Assembly: GCF_010731875.1 (NCBI RefSeq)
Contig: NZ_AP022595.1
Location: forward strand, 3,472,001-3,536,000
Length of the DNA: 64,000 nt
Direction of reading: 5' to 3'
From: Mycolicibacterium sarraceniae
GTDB lineage: Bacteria; Actinomycetota; Actinomycetes; Mycobacteriales; Mycobacteriaceae
The notes under the pieces are model-generated. The model had not been told where the DNA came from and made no database searches. It saw only the letters and a program-made list of their open reading frames with translations. A program made the position numbers and the translations under genes. Positions 7,912 through 18,698 of this stretch are shown one piece after another. Position 1 is the stretch's first letter. Every line of letters begins with the position of its first letter.

Positions 7912-8084
7912 TCAGCGACGTCCGTGGGCGGCATCTACGGCGTAGGCGCCACCGCCGGTGAACACCAGTAGCAGGAATCCGAAGCATATGGCGACGGCGA
8001 GTTCGCCGCCATTGACGACCGGCCAGAAGCTCTTCTCGATGTGTTGGGTGAAGTAGGCGACGGCCATTTGCAGCGTCAACACTT
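7912..8084 (-). pseudogene. 3' remnant of a DoxX-family membrane protein gene
   Basis: On the minus strand about 55 codons read LQMAVAYFTQHIEKSFWPVV, then NGGELAVAICFGFLLLVFTG and a stop at 7912. This is the typical C-terminal quarter of DoxX proteins (the M-A-V-A-Y-F...FWP...NGGE signature followed by the last membrane helix). The N-terminal three membrane helices are missing: upstream of 8084 the frame runs into unrelated sequence and then the glnA1 terminator. It is therefore a truncated remnant, not an intact gene. DoxX proteins are small inner-membrane proteins of the quinone/thiol redox type. The family call rests on motif memory. Confidence 0.7.
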
Positions 8085-8096
8085 TTCGCCTAGAAA

Positions 8097-8140
8097 GACG
8101 AAACCACCCGTACCGCATTGCGGCACGGGTGGGCTTCGTC
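8097..8140 (-). terminator. Long hairpin downstream of glnA1
   Basis: An inverted repeat begins GACGAAACCACCCGTACCGC and closes with GCGGCACGGGTGGGCTTCGTC around a 3-nt ATT loop, about 20 bp of stem with two mismatches. It sits 5 nt after the glnA1 stop on the minus strand. There is no long T-tract, as is usual in mycobacteria, but position and strength fit a transcription terminator for glnA1. It also ends the doxX remnant. Confidence 0.75.
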
Positions 8141-8145
8141 AGGCG

Positions 8146-9582
<1,437 letters not shown>

Positions 9583-9764
9583 TTACTAATCTCCTTCGGT
9601 GCAGCCGGTTTTTGCCCAGGTCTCGGCACAGGGGTTTGTTAACCCGACGTTGACGCTATGAAGTCGATGTTGCCTGCCCATCAAGGTCATGTTGCGCCGA
9701 CGTTACGCATCCTAGGTGTCGGCGCGACGCTGGGGCCTGCCGCAGGCCCGCATATCCTGGGGCC

Positions 9765-10229
9765 ATGGCGCGCGAGATCGGATCCTGGCTGTCCGGGCCC
9801 GAAGGGGTAAGGCCCGATGACGAGGCAGGATGGCCGGGTCAGGCGCTCGGCCTGCCGAAGTCCGGGCCGGGCTCGCTGGCACGGATGGGACGGCGCTTCC
9901 TGGCGCTTTTGATCGACTGGCTGATCGCGTACGGGCTTTCCGCCTTGGCAATGACGGTGGGCATCGTCAGCATCCCCACGCTGTCGACGGCGGTGTTGGC
10001 GATCTGGTTCGTACTCGGTGTGCTGTCGGTGCGGTTGTTCGGGTTCACCCCTGGGCAGTACGCGCTGGGGCTGATGGTGGTTCCGGTCGACAACCGCCAG
10101 CATGTCGGCAGCGGGCGGGCGATCGCGCGTGGCCTGCTGCTCTCGTTGGTGATCCCAGGGTTGTTCACCGACGCCGATGGCCGTGGCCTGCAGGACAAGT
10201 TCACCGCGACGGCGGTCGTTCGGCGCTGA
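9765..10229 (+). CDS. RDD-family integral membrane protein
   Basis: 154 aa, ATG start, divergent from glnA1. After a ~40-residue soluble N-terminus the R-x-x-A-x-x-I-D motif appears (RRFLALLIDWLIAYGLSALA), followed by two further hydrophobic segments and the second conserved stretch GFTPGQYALGLMVV. This is the diagnostic arrangement of the RDD family (three to four membrane helices). The equivalent gene also stands beside glnA1 in M. tuberculosis. The function of most RDD proteins is unknown; transport of small molecules or ions is suspected in some bacteria. No partner gene indicates a role here. Confidence 0.85.
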   Translation: MAREIGSWLSGPEGVRPDDEAGWPGQALGLPKSGPGSLARMGRRFLALLIDWLIAYGLSALAMTVGIVSIPTLSTAVLAIWFVLGVLSVRLFGFTPGQYALGLMVVPVDNRQHVGSGRAIARGLLLSLVIPGLFTDADGRGLQDKFTATAVVRR

Positions 10230-10257
10230 CGTTTTCTGTCGTACCCCGGTAGCATAC

Positions 10258-10273
10258 TCGAACATGTGTTTGA
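10258..10273 (+). promoter_or_regulatory. SOS box (LexA-binding site) overlapping the start of the DUF222/HNH gene
   Basis: The 16-mer TCGAACATGTGTTTGA matches the mycobacterial SOS box TCGAAC-N4-GTTCGA at 11 of 12 defined positions (one C to T). It covers the GTG start codon at 10266. LexA-type boxes at the head of 13E12-repeat genes are known in M. tuberculosis, so damage-induced expression of the downstream gene is a reasonable expectation. Confidence 0.75.
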
Positions 10274-11726
10274 TGCTGGTCTTCGGTCTTCGGGTGATGT
10301 GGCGGTGGTCGATGCCATCGGCAGCTTCGCCCGGAAGGAAAACCAGGACGCTGCCGGCCGGTTGGCGTCGATCGCGGAGTTGGTAGCCCGCCGTTGCGCC
10401 GATGACGACCGGGCGCACTGGGCTTGCGATCAGTGGGATGCCGCGGCAGCTGAGGTGTCCGCGATCCTGGGGGTGACCCACGGGCGAGCGTCGAGCGAGA
10501 TGATGACCGCGGTCGGGCTGCGGCATCGCTTTCCCCAGGTGGCCGCGCTGTTCACGGCCGGAACCCTGAGCTATCGGGTCTGCGAAGCGATCGTCGACCG
10601 CACCCACCTCGTCCGCGATCCCGACACCCTCGCTGTCCTCGATCGCGCGATCGCCACCGACGCCGTGGAATGGGGACCGAAATCGGCCCTGAAACTGCGG
10701 CGCGCGATCGATTTCTGGGTGGATCGCTACGACCCAGGTGCCCTGCGGCGCACCCAGTCCCGGATGCGGGATCGCGACATCGTGGTCGACCTACTCAACA
10801 TCCACGATGGGGTCGTCGAGATCCGAGGCGACGTATCCGCCGCCGATGGTGCGGCGATCGATCGCCGGCTGGCGGTGATGGCCCACGGGGTATGTGAGGA
10901 CGATCCGCGCACCATCGGTCAACGCCGCTCCGATGCCCTGGGAGCGATCGCCGCCGGCGCAGATCACCTGGCGTGCCTGTGCGGTAATCCTGACTGCCCG
11001 GCCGCCGAGCCCGACGGCCGCGGCGCCAGCGTAGTGGTCCATATTGTGGCCGACGCCGATGTCCTTGAGGTTGAACCCGATCCAGCGATGCACGGCGAGG
11101 CGTCCGCCGAGCCGGCACCTGAGCCGACCAAGCCGGCCGCCGGTGGGGTGTTGACCGGCAATCGTGGGATCGTGCCCGCGCCGCTGTTGGCCGAGTTGAT
11201 CCGCTCCGGGGCGAAGGTGCGGTATCTGCGCCGCCCGGGTGAGGAGCCCGAGCCGCAGTATCGGCCCTCGACCGCGTTGGATGAATTCGTCCGGATGCGG
11301 GATCTGACCTGCCGGTTCCCGAACTGCGATAGGCCCGCCGAATACTGCGACGTCGACCACACCATCCCGTGGCCCCGGGGTGCCACCCACGCCTCGAACC
11401 TGGCGTGCAAATGCCGAAAGCACCACCTGCTCAAGACCTTCTGGGACGGCTGGCGCGATGAGCAAGCTCCCGATGGCACCATCACCTGGACCTCACCGGC
11501 CGGGCGGACCTACGTCACTCAACCCGGCAGCCGACTCGTGCTGCCACGCTGGAACGTCACCACCGCGACCCTGCCGCCACCGGTCGGCCAACCCCCGCCC
11601 ACCATTGGGATCATGATGCCCACCCGGCGAAAAACCCGGGCCGCCCAACGCGCCTACCGCATCACCGCCGAGCGCAAACTCAACGACGCCCGCGTCGCCG
11701 AACGCAACACACCACCACCGTTCTAG
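10266..11726 (+). CDS. DUF222 domain HNH endonuclease (13E12-repeat family protein)
   Basis: 486 aa from GTG 10266 ([20 protein letters not shown]), a usual N-terminus for the family. Residues ~1-300 form the helical DUF222 domain (WACDQWDAAAAEVSAILGVT, AALFTAGTLSYRVCEAIVDR). The C-terminal quarter holds the HNH module: DLTCRFPNCDRPAEYCDVDH, then TIPWPRGATHASNLACKCRK, with its Cys pairs and catalytic His, followed by HHLLKTFW. The family is greatly expanded in actinobacteria and linked with mobile repeats (REP13E12 in M. tuberculosis); the nuclease target is unknown. A near-consensus SOS box overlaps the start. It shares the four bases CTAG (11723-11726) with the convergent amidohydrolase, giving both stop codons. 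Not part of the conserved glnA1 neighbourhood, so probably acquired. Confidence 0.88.
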   Translation: MFDAGLRSSGDVAVVDAIGSFARKENQDAAGRLASIAELVARRCADDDRAHWACDQWDAAAAEVSAILGVTHGRASSEMMTAVGLRHRFPQVAALFTAGTLSYRVCEAIVDRTHLVRDPDTLAVLDRAIATDAVEWGPKSALKLRRAIDFWVDRYDPGALRRTQSRMRDRDIVVDLLNIHDGVVEIRGDVSAADGAAIDRRLAVMAHGVCEDDPRTIGQRRSDALGAIAAGADHLACLCGNPDCPAAEPDGRGASVVVHIVADADVLEVEPDPAMHGEASAEPAPEPTKPAAGGVLTGNRGIVPAPLLAELIRSGAKVRYLRRPGEEPEPQYRPSTALDEFVRMRDLTCRFPNCDRPAEYCDVDHTIPWPRGATHASNLACKCRKHHLLKTFWDGWRDEQAPDGTITWTSPAGRTYVTQPGSRLVLPRWNVTTATLPPPVGQPPPTIGIMMPTRRKTRAAQRAYRITAERKLNDARVAERNTPPPF

Positions 11727-13426
11727 ATCTGGTGGCGGACCTGACCGTTCATCATCGTCATCGTGATGGTCGCCCGGTGGATGTCGTGCGGGTCGACCTC
11801 GAAGATGTTGGTATCCAACACAATGAGATCAGCACGCTTGCCCACCTCTACCGAGCCGACCTTATCGTCCAGTCGGATCTGGTAGGCCGCACCCATCGTG
11901 TTGGCGTGCACCGCTTCCTCGACGGTCAGCCGCTGATCGGCCGGTGCCAGCACGGGGGCGTTCGGTTCGCCGACCAGCTGACGGGTCACCCCGATCTGGA
12001 TGGATTCCAGCGGTTTGTACGTGGAGAAGTACCCGGCCGCTGGCCAGTCGGTACCCAGCGAGATGCGGCCGCCGGAGCGCAGGAGGTCCTGCGGCCGATA
12101 CATCAGATCCTGCCGAGGCTTGCCGTACCGTGCGGCCATGTTCAGTACAGTGTCGGGATCGGCCGACATCCAGTTGGCCGAAAACTGGCCGATCGCACCG
12201 AGTTTGCCGAACCGCTGACCATCGGGATCCTCGACGTAGACCAGATGGGCGACGGTGTGCCTGCGGTCGCGCGGTGGATTGGCCGCGATCGCCGCCTCGA
12301 TGGAATCCAGCCCGGTGCGCACCGTGTGCTCACCGCACGCATGAATGTGGACATCGAACCCGGCGGCATCGACCTCGCGGACCAGCTGGTGCCACTGCTC
12401 TTCGGTGAACGGGGATCCGCCGATCGAGTCGGGCTTGTCGGCGTACGGCTCGATGAGCCACGCGGTGTATCCGCCCTGGGTGCCGTCGCCGATGATCTTC
12501 ACCACGCCGACGTTGACCAGCTCGGTCGAGACCCGGTTGCGGATATCCGTCAGCTTGGCCACCGCGTCATCGACCGGCGGGGATTTCACGCTGTAGGAGG
12601 CGACCACCCGGAATGGCAGCTTCCCGCGCTGCTCCAGGTCGGTGTACAGGCTGATGATCGCGCCCTGGTCTTCGCCGATCGGCGGCACCCCGGCATCGAA
12701 GACAGACGTGATCCCGGCGGCCGAGGCTTTGGGCAGCCACGTCTCCAGCAGCGTCTGCATCGAGTGCGCTGAGATCGGGTCGACGGCGTTGACCAGGCTC
12801 AGCACCGCGTCGACCTCGAGGACATACCCGGTGGGTTCGCCATGCTCATCGCGGGCGTAGTAACTGAACCCGGGAATCGGATCCGGGGTGTCGCGGCTTA
12901 CCCCGGCCTTCTCCAGCGCCTTGCTGTTAGCCCACATGCTGTGGCCGTCGATCGCGAAAAAGAAACCCGGCCGGTCGGGCAGCACCCGGTCCAGCTCCTG
13001 ACGTGTCGGCCCGTTCGGGCCGAACATGTCCACCCGCCAACCGAATCCGCGCACCGGGCCGTCGGGATGTTCCTTCGCGTAAGCGGCGATCGCGGCCAGC
13101 GCATCCGCCCCCGTCGGCACCTGCAGGTCCACACCACTGGTGAGGAACGAGCCGAGGAACGGGTGGATGTGGCCCTCCACGAACCCCGGCAGCAGCAGGT
13201 TGCCCTTGAGGTCGACGACGTGGGTGTCCGGGCCCGCGAGCGCCATCGCGCCGGCATCGTCCCCGACGTACGCGATCGTGTTACCCGTGACGGCCACCGC
13301 CTGCGCCCAGGGTTTGGCCGGCACCACGGTGTAGATCCGCCCACCGCGGAACACGAAGTCAGCGGTCTTGGCGCCCACGGCCGCGGGCGGCTTCGCGCAG
13401 GCGGCCGCCGTCGCCACCGCCGTCAC
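11723..13426 (-). CDS. Tat-exported amidohydrolase of the YtcJ/DUF62-like metal-dependent hydrolase family
   Basis: 567 aa from the first usual start (GTG 13426). Amidohydrolase TIM barrel: LLLPGFVEGHIHPFLGSFLT supplies the H-x-H metal motif, HIHACGEHTVRTGLD and GTDWPAAGYFSTYKPLE further metal or active-site residues, and TMGAAYQIRLDDKVGSVEVG the closing segment with GKRADLIVLD. It should hydrolyse an amide or ester outside the cytoplasm; the substrate is unknown. In frame upstream of GTG 13426 the sequence continues as TRRTALRAAA into VTAVATAAACA, a twin-arginine lipoprotein-type signal; the annotated GTG cuts it in half. The codon before TRRTAL is ATC (13457-13459). See the finding on this start. 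Confidence 0.82.
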   Translation of the reverse strand: MTAVATAAACAKPPAAVGAKTADFVFRGGRIYTVVPAKPWAQAVAVTGNTIAYVGDDAGAMALAGPDTHVVDLKGNLLLPGFVEGHIHPFLGSFLTSGVDLQVPTGADALAAIAAYAKEHPDGPVRGFGWRVDMFGPNGPTRQELDRVLPDRPGFFFAIDGHSMWANSKALEKAGVSRDTPDPIPGFSYYARDEHGEPTGYVLEVDAVLSLVNAVDPISAHSMQTLLETWLPKASAAGITSVFDAGVPPIGEDQGAIISLYTDLEQRGKLPFRVVASYSVKSPPVDDAVAKLTDIRNRVSTELVNVGVVKIIGDGTQGGYTAWLIEPYADKPDSIGGSPFTEEQWHQLVREVDAAGFDVHIHACGEHTVRTGLDSIEAAIAANPPRDRRHTVAHLVYVEDPDGQRFGKLGAIGQFSANWMSADPDTVLNMAARYGKPRQDLMYRPQDLLRSGGRISLGTDWPAAGYFSTYKPLESIQIGVTRQLVGEPNAPVLAPADQRLTVEEAVHANTMGAAYQIRLDDKVGSVEVGKRADLIVLDTNIFEVDPHDIHRATITMTMMNGQVRHQI

Positions 13427-13532
13427 GGCAGCCGCGCGCAGCGCAGTGCGGCGCGTGATGACACCGGTTCCGAAGGCGCTGAAGTGCGGTGCCCACTCAC
13501 ATGCAGTACAGATAACGTGCCCCGAAAACGTG

Positions 13533-14285
13533 TCAGCGCCGGCGGACTGTGCGCTGCACGCCCTTCATCTTTGCCTGTGCGGGCAGCGGACCCTTGGGCA
13601 TCGCTGCCGGACCCACCCGGGTGCCGAGCGCGGTGAGCTTGGATTCCAGCACGTCCATCTGCTTGACAGTGATGTTGGCCGGCAGCCTGGTCAGATGCCG
13701 CTCCAGCTTGGACAGCGGCACCTCGCCCTCGCCGTTGCCGACGATGACGTCGTAGATCGGGATGTCACCGACGAGGCGAGCGGTGCGCTTCTTCTCCTGG
13801 GCCAGCAATGGACGCACCCTCGCCGGGGAGCCCTCGGCGACGAAGATCACGCCGGGCCGTCCGATCACCCGGTGCACCGCATCGAAATGCCCGGTGGCCG
13901 CCACGCCCGGGGTGACTCGCCACTTGCCGCGCAGGTTGTCCAGGGCCCAGGCGGCAGCGCCGGTCTGACCCTCGGCCTTGGTGAACACCGACTTCTGCGC
14001 GCGCCGGCCGAAGATGATGAACGCGACCAGCGCACCCAGCACCACTCCCAGCAGGATCAGCATGTACATGGTGAACCCGCCGATCAGCACCCCGGCCACC
14101 ACCGCGGCGGCCACGATGAGCACGAACGCGCCGATCATGTAGGGGAGCAGCCGCTTGTCTTCCTTGCGCTGTATCTGGAATGCCTGCCACAGCTGACTAC
14201 GGCGCTGCTTGGCAGCGGCCTTGCTGGCAGCCTTTGCCTCGGCCTTGGCCGCCTTGTCTTGGGCAGCGTTGCGGGATTTCGCCAT
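13533..14285 (-). CDS. DUF4191 membrane protein (Rv2219-like)
   Basis: 250 aa from the ATG at 14285 (MAKSRNAAQDKAAKAEAKAA); an upstream GTG adds only three residues. A lysine/alanine-rich cytoplasmic N-terminus of ~45 residues is followed by two membrane helices (MIGAFVLIVAAAVVAGVLIG, MYMLILLGVVLGALVAFIIF) and a soluble C-terminal domain (WALDNLRGKWRVTPGVAATG, HRVIGRPGVIFVAEG). It lies 42 bp downstream of lipA on the same strand and this linkage is conserved in mycobacteria. Function unknown; nothing in the sequence suggests an enzyme. Confidence 0.85.
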   Translation of the reverse strand: MAKSRNAAQDKAAKAEAKAASKAAAKQRRSQLWQAFQIQRKEDKRLLPYMIGAFVLIVAAAVVAGVLIGGFTMYMLILLGVVLGALVAFIIFGRRAQKSVFTKAEGQTGAAAWALDNLRGKWRVTPGVAATGHFDAVHRVIGRPGVIFVAEGSPARVRPLLAQEKKRTARLVGDIPIYDVIVGNGEGEVPLSKLERHLTRLPANITVKQMDVLESKLTALGTRVGPAAMPKGPLPAQAKMKGVQRTVRRR

Positions 14286-14327
14286 AACTACCAAGAATAC
14301 GGGCCGGCGATCAGCGTGACGCCGCGG

Positions 14328-15260
14328 TCACCGGGTGAGCTTGTGCGCCGCCGCAGCCTGCTGATACAGGCGGCCGGCGCGATAGGACGACCGCACCAGC
14401 GGTCCGGACAGCACCCCGGCGAATCCCAGCCCTTCGGCGTAGGTGGCCAGGTCCACGAATTCCTCGGGCTTCACCCAGCGCTCCACCGGGTGATGCCGCA
14501 CCGACGGGCGCAGGTACTGGGTGATGGTGACGATGTCGCACCCGGCGCCGTGCAGATCAGCCAGCGCCGTGTGCACCTCGTCGATGGTCTCGCCCATGCC
14601 CAGGATCAGGTTGCTCTTGGTGACCAGTCCGGCTTCGCGGGCGGCGGTCAACACGTCGAGGCTGCGCTGGTAGCGGAACGCCGGGCGGATCCGCTTGAAG
14701 ATCCGGGGCACGGTTTCCACGTTGTGCGCGAACACTTCTGGCCGCGAATCGAACACCTCCTGCAGCAGGTGCGGCTCGCCGTTGAAGTCCGGGGCCAACA
14801 ACTCCACGCCGGTGGCCGGGTTGAGTTCTTTGATGGCGCGCACCGTTTCGGCGTACAGCCACGAGCCGCCGTCGGGCAGGTCGTCGCGGGCCACCCCGGT
14901 CACCGTCGCGTAGCGCAACCCCATCGTGGCCACACTCTCGGCCACCCGCCGGGGCTCATCGCGATCCAGCTCTGTGGGCTTGCCGGTGTCGATCTGGCAG
15001 AAATCACAGCGCCGGGTGCACTGCTCGCCGCCGATGAGGAACGTTGCCTCCCGGTCTTCCCAGCACTCGAAGATATTGGGGCAGCCGGCTTCCTCGCAGA
15101 CGGTATGCAGACCTTCGCGCTTGACCAGGCTCTTCAGCGCGGTGTACTCCGGGCCCATTCGGGCTCGGGTCTTGATCCACGGCGGTTTGCGCTCGATCGG
15201 CGTTTCAGCGTTGCGGACCTCCAGGCGCAGCAGTTTGCGGCCGGCCGGTTCAACGCTCAC
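14328..15260 (-). CDS. lipA: Lipoyl synthase (radical SAM)
   Basis: 310 aa, GTG start overlapping the lipB stop (GTGA). Inserts two sulfurs into protein-bound octanoyl groups. Both 4Fe-4S clusters are visible: the auxiliary cluster in [12 protein letters not shown] (Cys55, Cys60, Cys66) and the radical SAM cluster in CTRRCDFC (Cys81, Cys85, Cys88). The C-terminal R-S-S-Y motif ([14 protein letters not shown]), whose serine ligates the auxiliary cluster, is also present. Canonical length. It acts on octanoyl groups attached by LipB, and the nearby dlaT product is an expected substrate, along with GcvH. Confidence 0.97.
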   Translation of the reverse strand: MSVEPAGRKLLRLEVRNAETPIERKPPWIKTRARMGPEYTALKSLVKREGLHTVCEEAGCPNIFECWEDREATFLIGGEQCTRRCDFCQIDTGKPTELDRDEPRRVAESVATMGLRYATVTGVARDDLPDGGSWLYAETVRAIKELNPATGVELLAPDFNGEPHLLQEVFDSRPEVFAHNVETVPRIFKRIRPAFRYQRSLDVLTAAREAGLVTKSNLILGMGETIDEVHTALADLHGAGCDIVTITQYLRPSVRHHPVERWVKPEEFVDLATYAEGLGFAGVLSGPLVRSSYRAGRLYQQAAAAHKLTR

Positions 15261-15931
15261 GTGGTCAAGCTTACGGGCAGGCGGCCGTCGAGGGCGTCAC
15301 ACACCGTCTCGACGACGCGAGCGCAGACCTCCTCGACACCGACGTGACGGCCCAGTTCCGCCGTCAGCGACGTCACCCCGGCATCGGAGATCCCGCACGG
15401 CACGATCGTCGAGTACGCGCCCAGGTCGCAGTCGCAGTTCAAAGCGAACCCGTGCAGCGTGGTGCCGCGGGCCACCCGGATGCCGATCGCGGCGATCTTG
15501 CGGTCCGGGCGAGCGCCCTCGCCAGACACCCACACCCCCGAACGCCCGTGCACCCGGCCAGCATCGACGCCTAAATCGGCACACACTCGAATCAACGATT
15601 CCTCAAGGCGGCGAACATAATTGACCACATCGAGCGGCTCGGCCAGACCGATCACCGGATAGCCCACCAGCTGCCCGGGACCGTGCCAGGTGATCTTGCC
15701 GCCGCGGTCGGTGTCGATGACGGGGGTGCCGTCTATCGGCCGCTCGTGGGCTTCGGTGCGCTTGCCCGCGGTAAATACCGCGGGATGTTCCAGCACCAGT
15801 AACGTGTCGGGGCCGCCGGCCACCCGGGCGTCGGCAACCTCGCGCTGTAAATCCCAGGCGGCCAGGTAATCGACGGTACCCAGCCGGCGCACCTGCACCT
15901 CTGCCGAGCTGGATCGGATGGACTGCCGCAC
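15257..15931 (-). CDS. lipB: Octanoyl-[ACP]:protein octanoyltransferase
   Basis: 224 aa. Transfers octanoate from acyl carrier protein to the lipoyl-domain lysine. The Cys/Lys dyad is present: Cys179 in [15 protein letters not shown] and Lys145 in [10 protein letters not shown]; the substrate loop [17 protein letters not shown] is intact. It overlaps lipA by four bases (translational coupling) and is 12 bp from the epimerase gene upstream on the same strand. Length and motifs match the M. tuberculosis enzyme closely. Confidence 0.97.
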   Translation of the reverse strand: MRQSIRSSSAEVQVRRLGTVDYLAAWDLQREVADARVAGGPDTLLVLEHPAVFTAGKRTEAHERPIDGTPVIDTDRGGKITWHGPGQLVGYPVIGLAEPLDVVNYVRRLEESLIRVCADLGVDAGRVHGRSGVWVSGEGARPDRKIAAIGIRVARGTTLHGFALNCDCDLGAYSTIVPCGISDAGVTSLTAELGRHVGVEEVCARVVETVCDALDGRLPVSLTT

Positions 15932-15943
15932 CCTTCGACGGTA

Positions 15944-16864
15944 CTACCCGGAAGAAGACGCGGTGGCGTAGGCCAACGCCTCGCCGATGGTGTTGTGGTG
16001 GAAGGCGAATCCGGCCCGTTCGAGCGCGGCGGGGATGGCTCGTTGCCCGTCGAGCAGCCCCTCGTCGGCGAATTCGCCGAGCAGAGTGCGCAACGCGAAC
16101 GCGGGCACCAGTAAGGGGGTCGGCCGGTTCAGTGCCCGCCCGAGTGCCGCGGTGAACTCCGAGTTGGTCACCGGCGCGGGCCCGGTGAAGTTCACCGGGC
16201 CGGAGAGGTCGTCGTTATTGATCGCGAACAGCAGGCTGCGGATCTCGTCCTCGAGGCTGATCCACGGCATGTACTGGCGCCCGCTACCCAGCCGGGCACC
16301 CAGGCCGAGGCCGAACAGTGGCCGCAGCCGGGCCAGGACGCCGCCCCCGGGGGAGAGCACCAACCCTGAGCGCGCCAGCACCACCCGAGCCCCGGCGTCC
16401 TCGGCGGCCAGCGCCGCGGACTCCCAGTCGACGCAGAGCCGAGAGAGGAATCCTGCTCCGGCAGGCGCGGTTTCGTCCACGACGCGACCGCGGGTATCCC
16501 CGTAATAGCCGACCGCGCTGGCGTTGATCAACACCGGAACGCCGGCGTCGGCGACGGCCGCCGAGATCACCTCGGTGGGACCGATGCGGCTGTCGCGCAG
16601 GCTCTGCTTGAACGCACCCGACCACCGCTTCTCGCCGACGTTCACCCCGCACAGGTTGATCACCGCGTCGACACCCTCCAGGCCGGCCGGATCGAACTCG
16701 CCGCTGTCGGGACTCCAGTGCAGCTCGTCGCTGTTGGCCGGCGCTCGGCGCACGATGCGGACCACTCGGTGATCAGCGGCACGCAGCGCCGACACCAGCG
16801 CCGAACCAATCAGGCCGGATGAACCGGCTATCGCAACGACGAGCCCCTCTACCGGTTGGCTCAT
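15944..16864 (-). CDS. TIGR01777-family NAD(P)-binding epimerase-like protein
   Basis: 306 aa, ATG start 4 nt after the dlaT stop, so in the dlaT-lipB-lipA operon. Extended SDR fold: nucleotide motif [19 protein letters not shown] at the N-terminus, [28 protein letters not shown] with the usual catalytic-region Ser and Tyr, and a C-terminal DUF1731-type segment ([20 protein letters not shown]). Substrate unknown in all well-studied relatives (E. coli YfcH, human SDR39U1). Its conserved location between lipB and the E2 gene in mycobacteria suggests a link to lipoate or 2-oxo acid metabolism, but that is position only. Confidence 0.88.
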   Translation of the reverse strand: MSQPVEGLVVAIAGSSGLIGSALVSALRAADHRVVRIVRRAPANSDELHWSPDSGEFDPAGLEGVDAVINLCGVNVGEKRWSGAFKQSLRDSRIGPTEVISAAVADAGVPVLINASAVGYYGDTRGRVVDETAPAGAGFLSRLCVDWESAALAAEDAGARVVLARSGLVLSPGGGVLARLRPLFGLGLGARLGSGRQYMPWISLEDEIRSLLFAINNDDLSGPVNFTGPAPVTNSEFTAALGRALNRPTPLLVPAFALRTLLGEFADEGLLDGQRAIPAALERAGFAFHHNTIGEALAYATASSSG

Positions 16865-16868
16865 GTCG

Positions 16869-18533
16869 TCACAGGCCCAAGTCGGCCTCGAATGCCCCTT
16901 CTTCGAGCCGCCGCTTGATGGTGGTCAAGAATCGGCCGGCATCGGCCCCGTCGATCAGCCGGTGATCGTAGGTGAGTGGCAGGTAGGACACCGATCGCAC
17001 GCCGATTGACTCGTTACCGGAGTCGTCGACGATCACCCGGGGGCGTTTCACGATCGCGCCGGTACCGAGCATCGCGGCTTGCGGCGGCACCAGGATCGGA
17101 GTGTCGAACAACGCGCCCTGGCTGCCGATGTTGGTGATCGTGAACGTGCCACCGGACAGCTCATCGGGTTTGAGGTTGCCGCTGCGGGCCCGGTCGGCGA
17201 TGTCGTGAATGGCGCGTGCCAGCCCGGCCAGGGACAGGTCACCGGCGTTGTGCACCACCGGCGAGAGCAGACCCTGCTCGGTGTCCACTGCGAAGCCGAG
17301 GTTCTCGGCGTCGTAGTAGGTGATCTCCTTGGTGTCCTCGTTGTAGCTCGCGTTGATGTTCGGATGCGCCTTGAGCGCATCGATCACCGCGCGGGCGATG
17401 AACGGGAGATAGGTCAGGTTGACCCCTTCGCGTTCGGCGAAGCTGGTCTTCGCCTTGGCCCGCAGCGCCACGATCTTGGTCATGTCGACTTCGTGGGTCT
17501 GCGTCAACTGCGCGGTGGTCTGCAGAGATTCGCGGGTCTTCTTAGCGGTGATCTGCCGGATCCGGTTTGCCTTCTGCGTCGTGCCGCGCAGGTGGGCCAG
17601 CGGTGACGGCGCCGATGCCGCTGCCGGGGCGGCGGCCGCCGGTGCCGCAGCCGCGGGAGCGGCCGCAGCGGCGGGGGCCTTCTTGGCCTCAGCAGCAGCC
17701 AGCACATCCTGCTTGCGGATTCGGCCGCCGACGCCGGTGCCCTTGACGCTGGCGAGGTCAATACCGTTCTCGACAGCCAGCTTTCGCACCAGCGGGGTGA
17801 CGTAGGGGCTGCCGTCGCCTGCGGCGCCCTTATCGGCCGCCGCAGGGGCAGGTGCCTGCCTGGGTGCGGGTTCCGGCTTCGGTTCGGGCTTGGGTTCCGG
17901 TTCCGGTTTGGGCGCGGGCGCGGGTGCCGGCTTGGGCTCGGGTGCGGCTTGCGGTGCGGCACCGGCATCGCCGATCTTGGCCAGCTCGCCACCGACTGCG
18001 ACGGTGTCGTCCTCTTCGGCGGTGATCCTGATCAGCGTCCCGGCCACCGGTGAGGGGATTTCAGTGTCGACCTTGTCGGTGGACACCTCGACCAGCGGGT
18101 CGTCGACGGCGACCGAGTCGCCGACCTTTTTCAGCCACCGGGTCACGGTGCCCTCGGTGACGGACTCACCGAGCTCGGGCATCACCACCGAGGTCGAAGA
18201 CCCCGACGACTCAGAGGCTGGCTCGCCGGCTGGTTCGGGTTCTTGAGCGGCCGGCTCCTCGGCTGCGGGAGCGGGCGCTGATTCGGCTGCCTCGCCGGCT
18301 TCGCCGATGACCGCGAGCTCGCCGCCGACCTCGACGGTGGCGTCTTCCTGGGCGACGATTTTGGTCAGCACACCCGACACCGGTGAAGGGATCTCCGTGT
18401 CGACTTTGTCGGTCGACACCTCAAGCAGAGGTTCGTCGACCTCGACGGTATCGCCCTCTTGCTTCAGCCACCGGGTGACGGTCCCCTCGGTGACGCTTTC
18501 ACCAAGTGCCGGCATCTGGACGGAGACGGCCAT
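16869..18533 (-). CDS. dlaT: Dihydrolipoamide acyltransferase E2 (DlaT/SucB)
   Basis: 554 aa, ATG behind GAGGGAG. Domains in order: lipoyl domain 1 (lipoylated Lys43 in [11 protein letters not shown]), an Ala/Pro/Glu linker, lipoyl domain 2 (Lys154), a long Pro/Lys/Glu linker, the E1/E3-binding domain (about 243-280, [20 protein letters not shown]), an Ala-rich hinge, and the catalytic domain (about 315-554) with the H-x-x-x-D-G motif in [13 protein letters not shown]. In M. tuberculosis the orthologue is the E2 of pyruvate dehydrogenase and also takes part in the AhpD/AhpC peroxidase. It was once called sucB (2-oxoglutarate E2); the single-gene locus beside lipB/lipA supports DlaT. Confidence 0.95.
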   Translation of the reverse strand: MAVSVQMPALGESVTEGTVTRWLKQEGDTVEVDEPLLEVSTDKVDTEIPSPVSGVLTKIVAQEDATVEVGGELAVIGEAGEAAESAPAPAAEEPAAQEPEPAGEPASESSGSSTSVVMPELGESVTEGTVTRWLKKVGDSVAVDDPLVEVSTDKVDTEIPSPVAGTLIRITAEEDDTVAVGGELAKIGDAGAAPQAAPEPKPAPAPAPKPEPEPKPEPKPEPAPRQAPAPAAADKGAAGDGSPYVTPLVRKLAVENGIDLASVKGTGVGGRIRKQDVLAAAEAKKAPAAAAAPAAAAPAAAAPAAASAPSPLAHLRGTTQKANRIRQITAKKTRESLQTTAQLTQTHEVDMTKIVALRAKAKTSFAEREGVNLTYLPFIARAVIDALKAHPNINASYNEDTKEITYYDAENLGFAVDTEQGLLSPVVHNAGDLSLAGLARAIHDIADRARSGNLKPDELSGGTFTITNIGSQGALFDTPILVPPQAAMLGTGAIVKRPRVIVDDSGNESIGVRSVSYLPLTYDHRLIDGADAGRFLTTIKRRLEEGAFEADLGL

Positions 18534-18698
18534 TGTGTTGACTCCCTCGAACGGTCAGTCGTGCGGGTGGGACTTCTGGCTTACCACAGCGTCGTGTACC
18601 CATCCTGTCATTGCCGGACCGCTGACACGCACTCAGGGCGACGTGAGTTTTCTCTGGCACCATCGATGGAAAGAACCACTGAGAGGAGTGCGTCGGAG

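Noticed and set aside
9583..9764. A possible GlnR-type box around GTTAAC upstream of glnA1
   Set aside because: The spacing and half-sites do not match the GlnR consensus well enough by eye; needs a position weight matrix.
17600..17960. Ala/Pro/Lys-rich low-complexity stretches in dlaT as possible repeat expansion
   Set aside because: These are the normal flexible linkers between lipoyl, binding and catalytic domains of E2 proteins.
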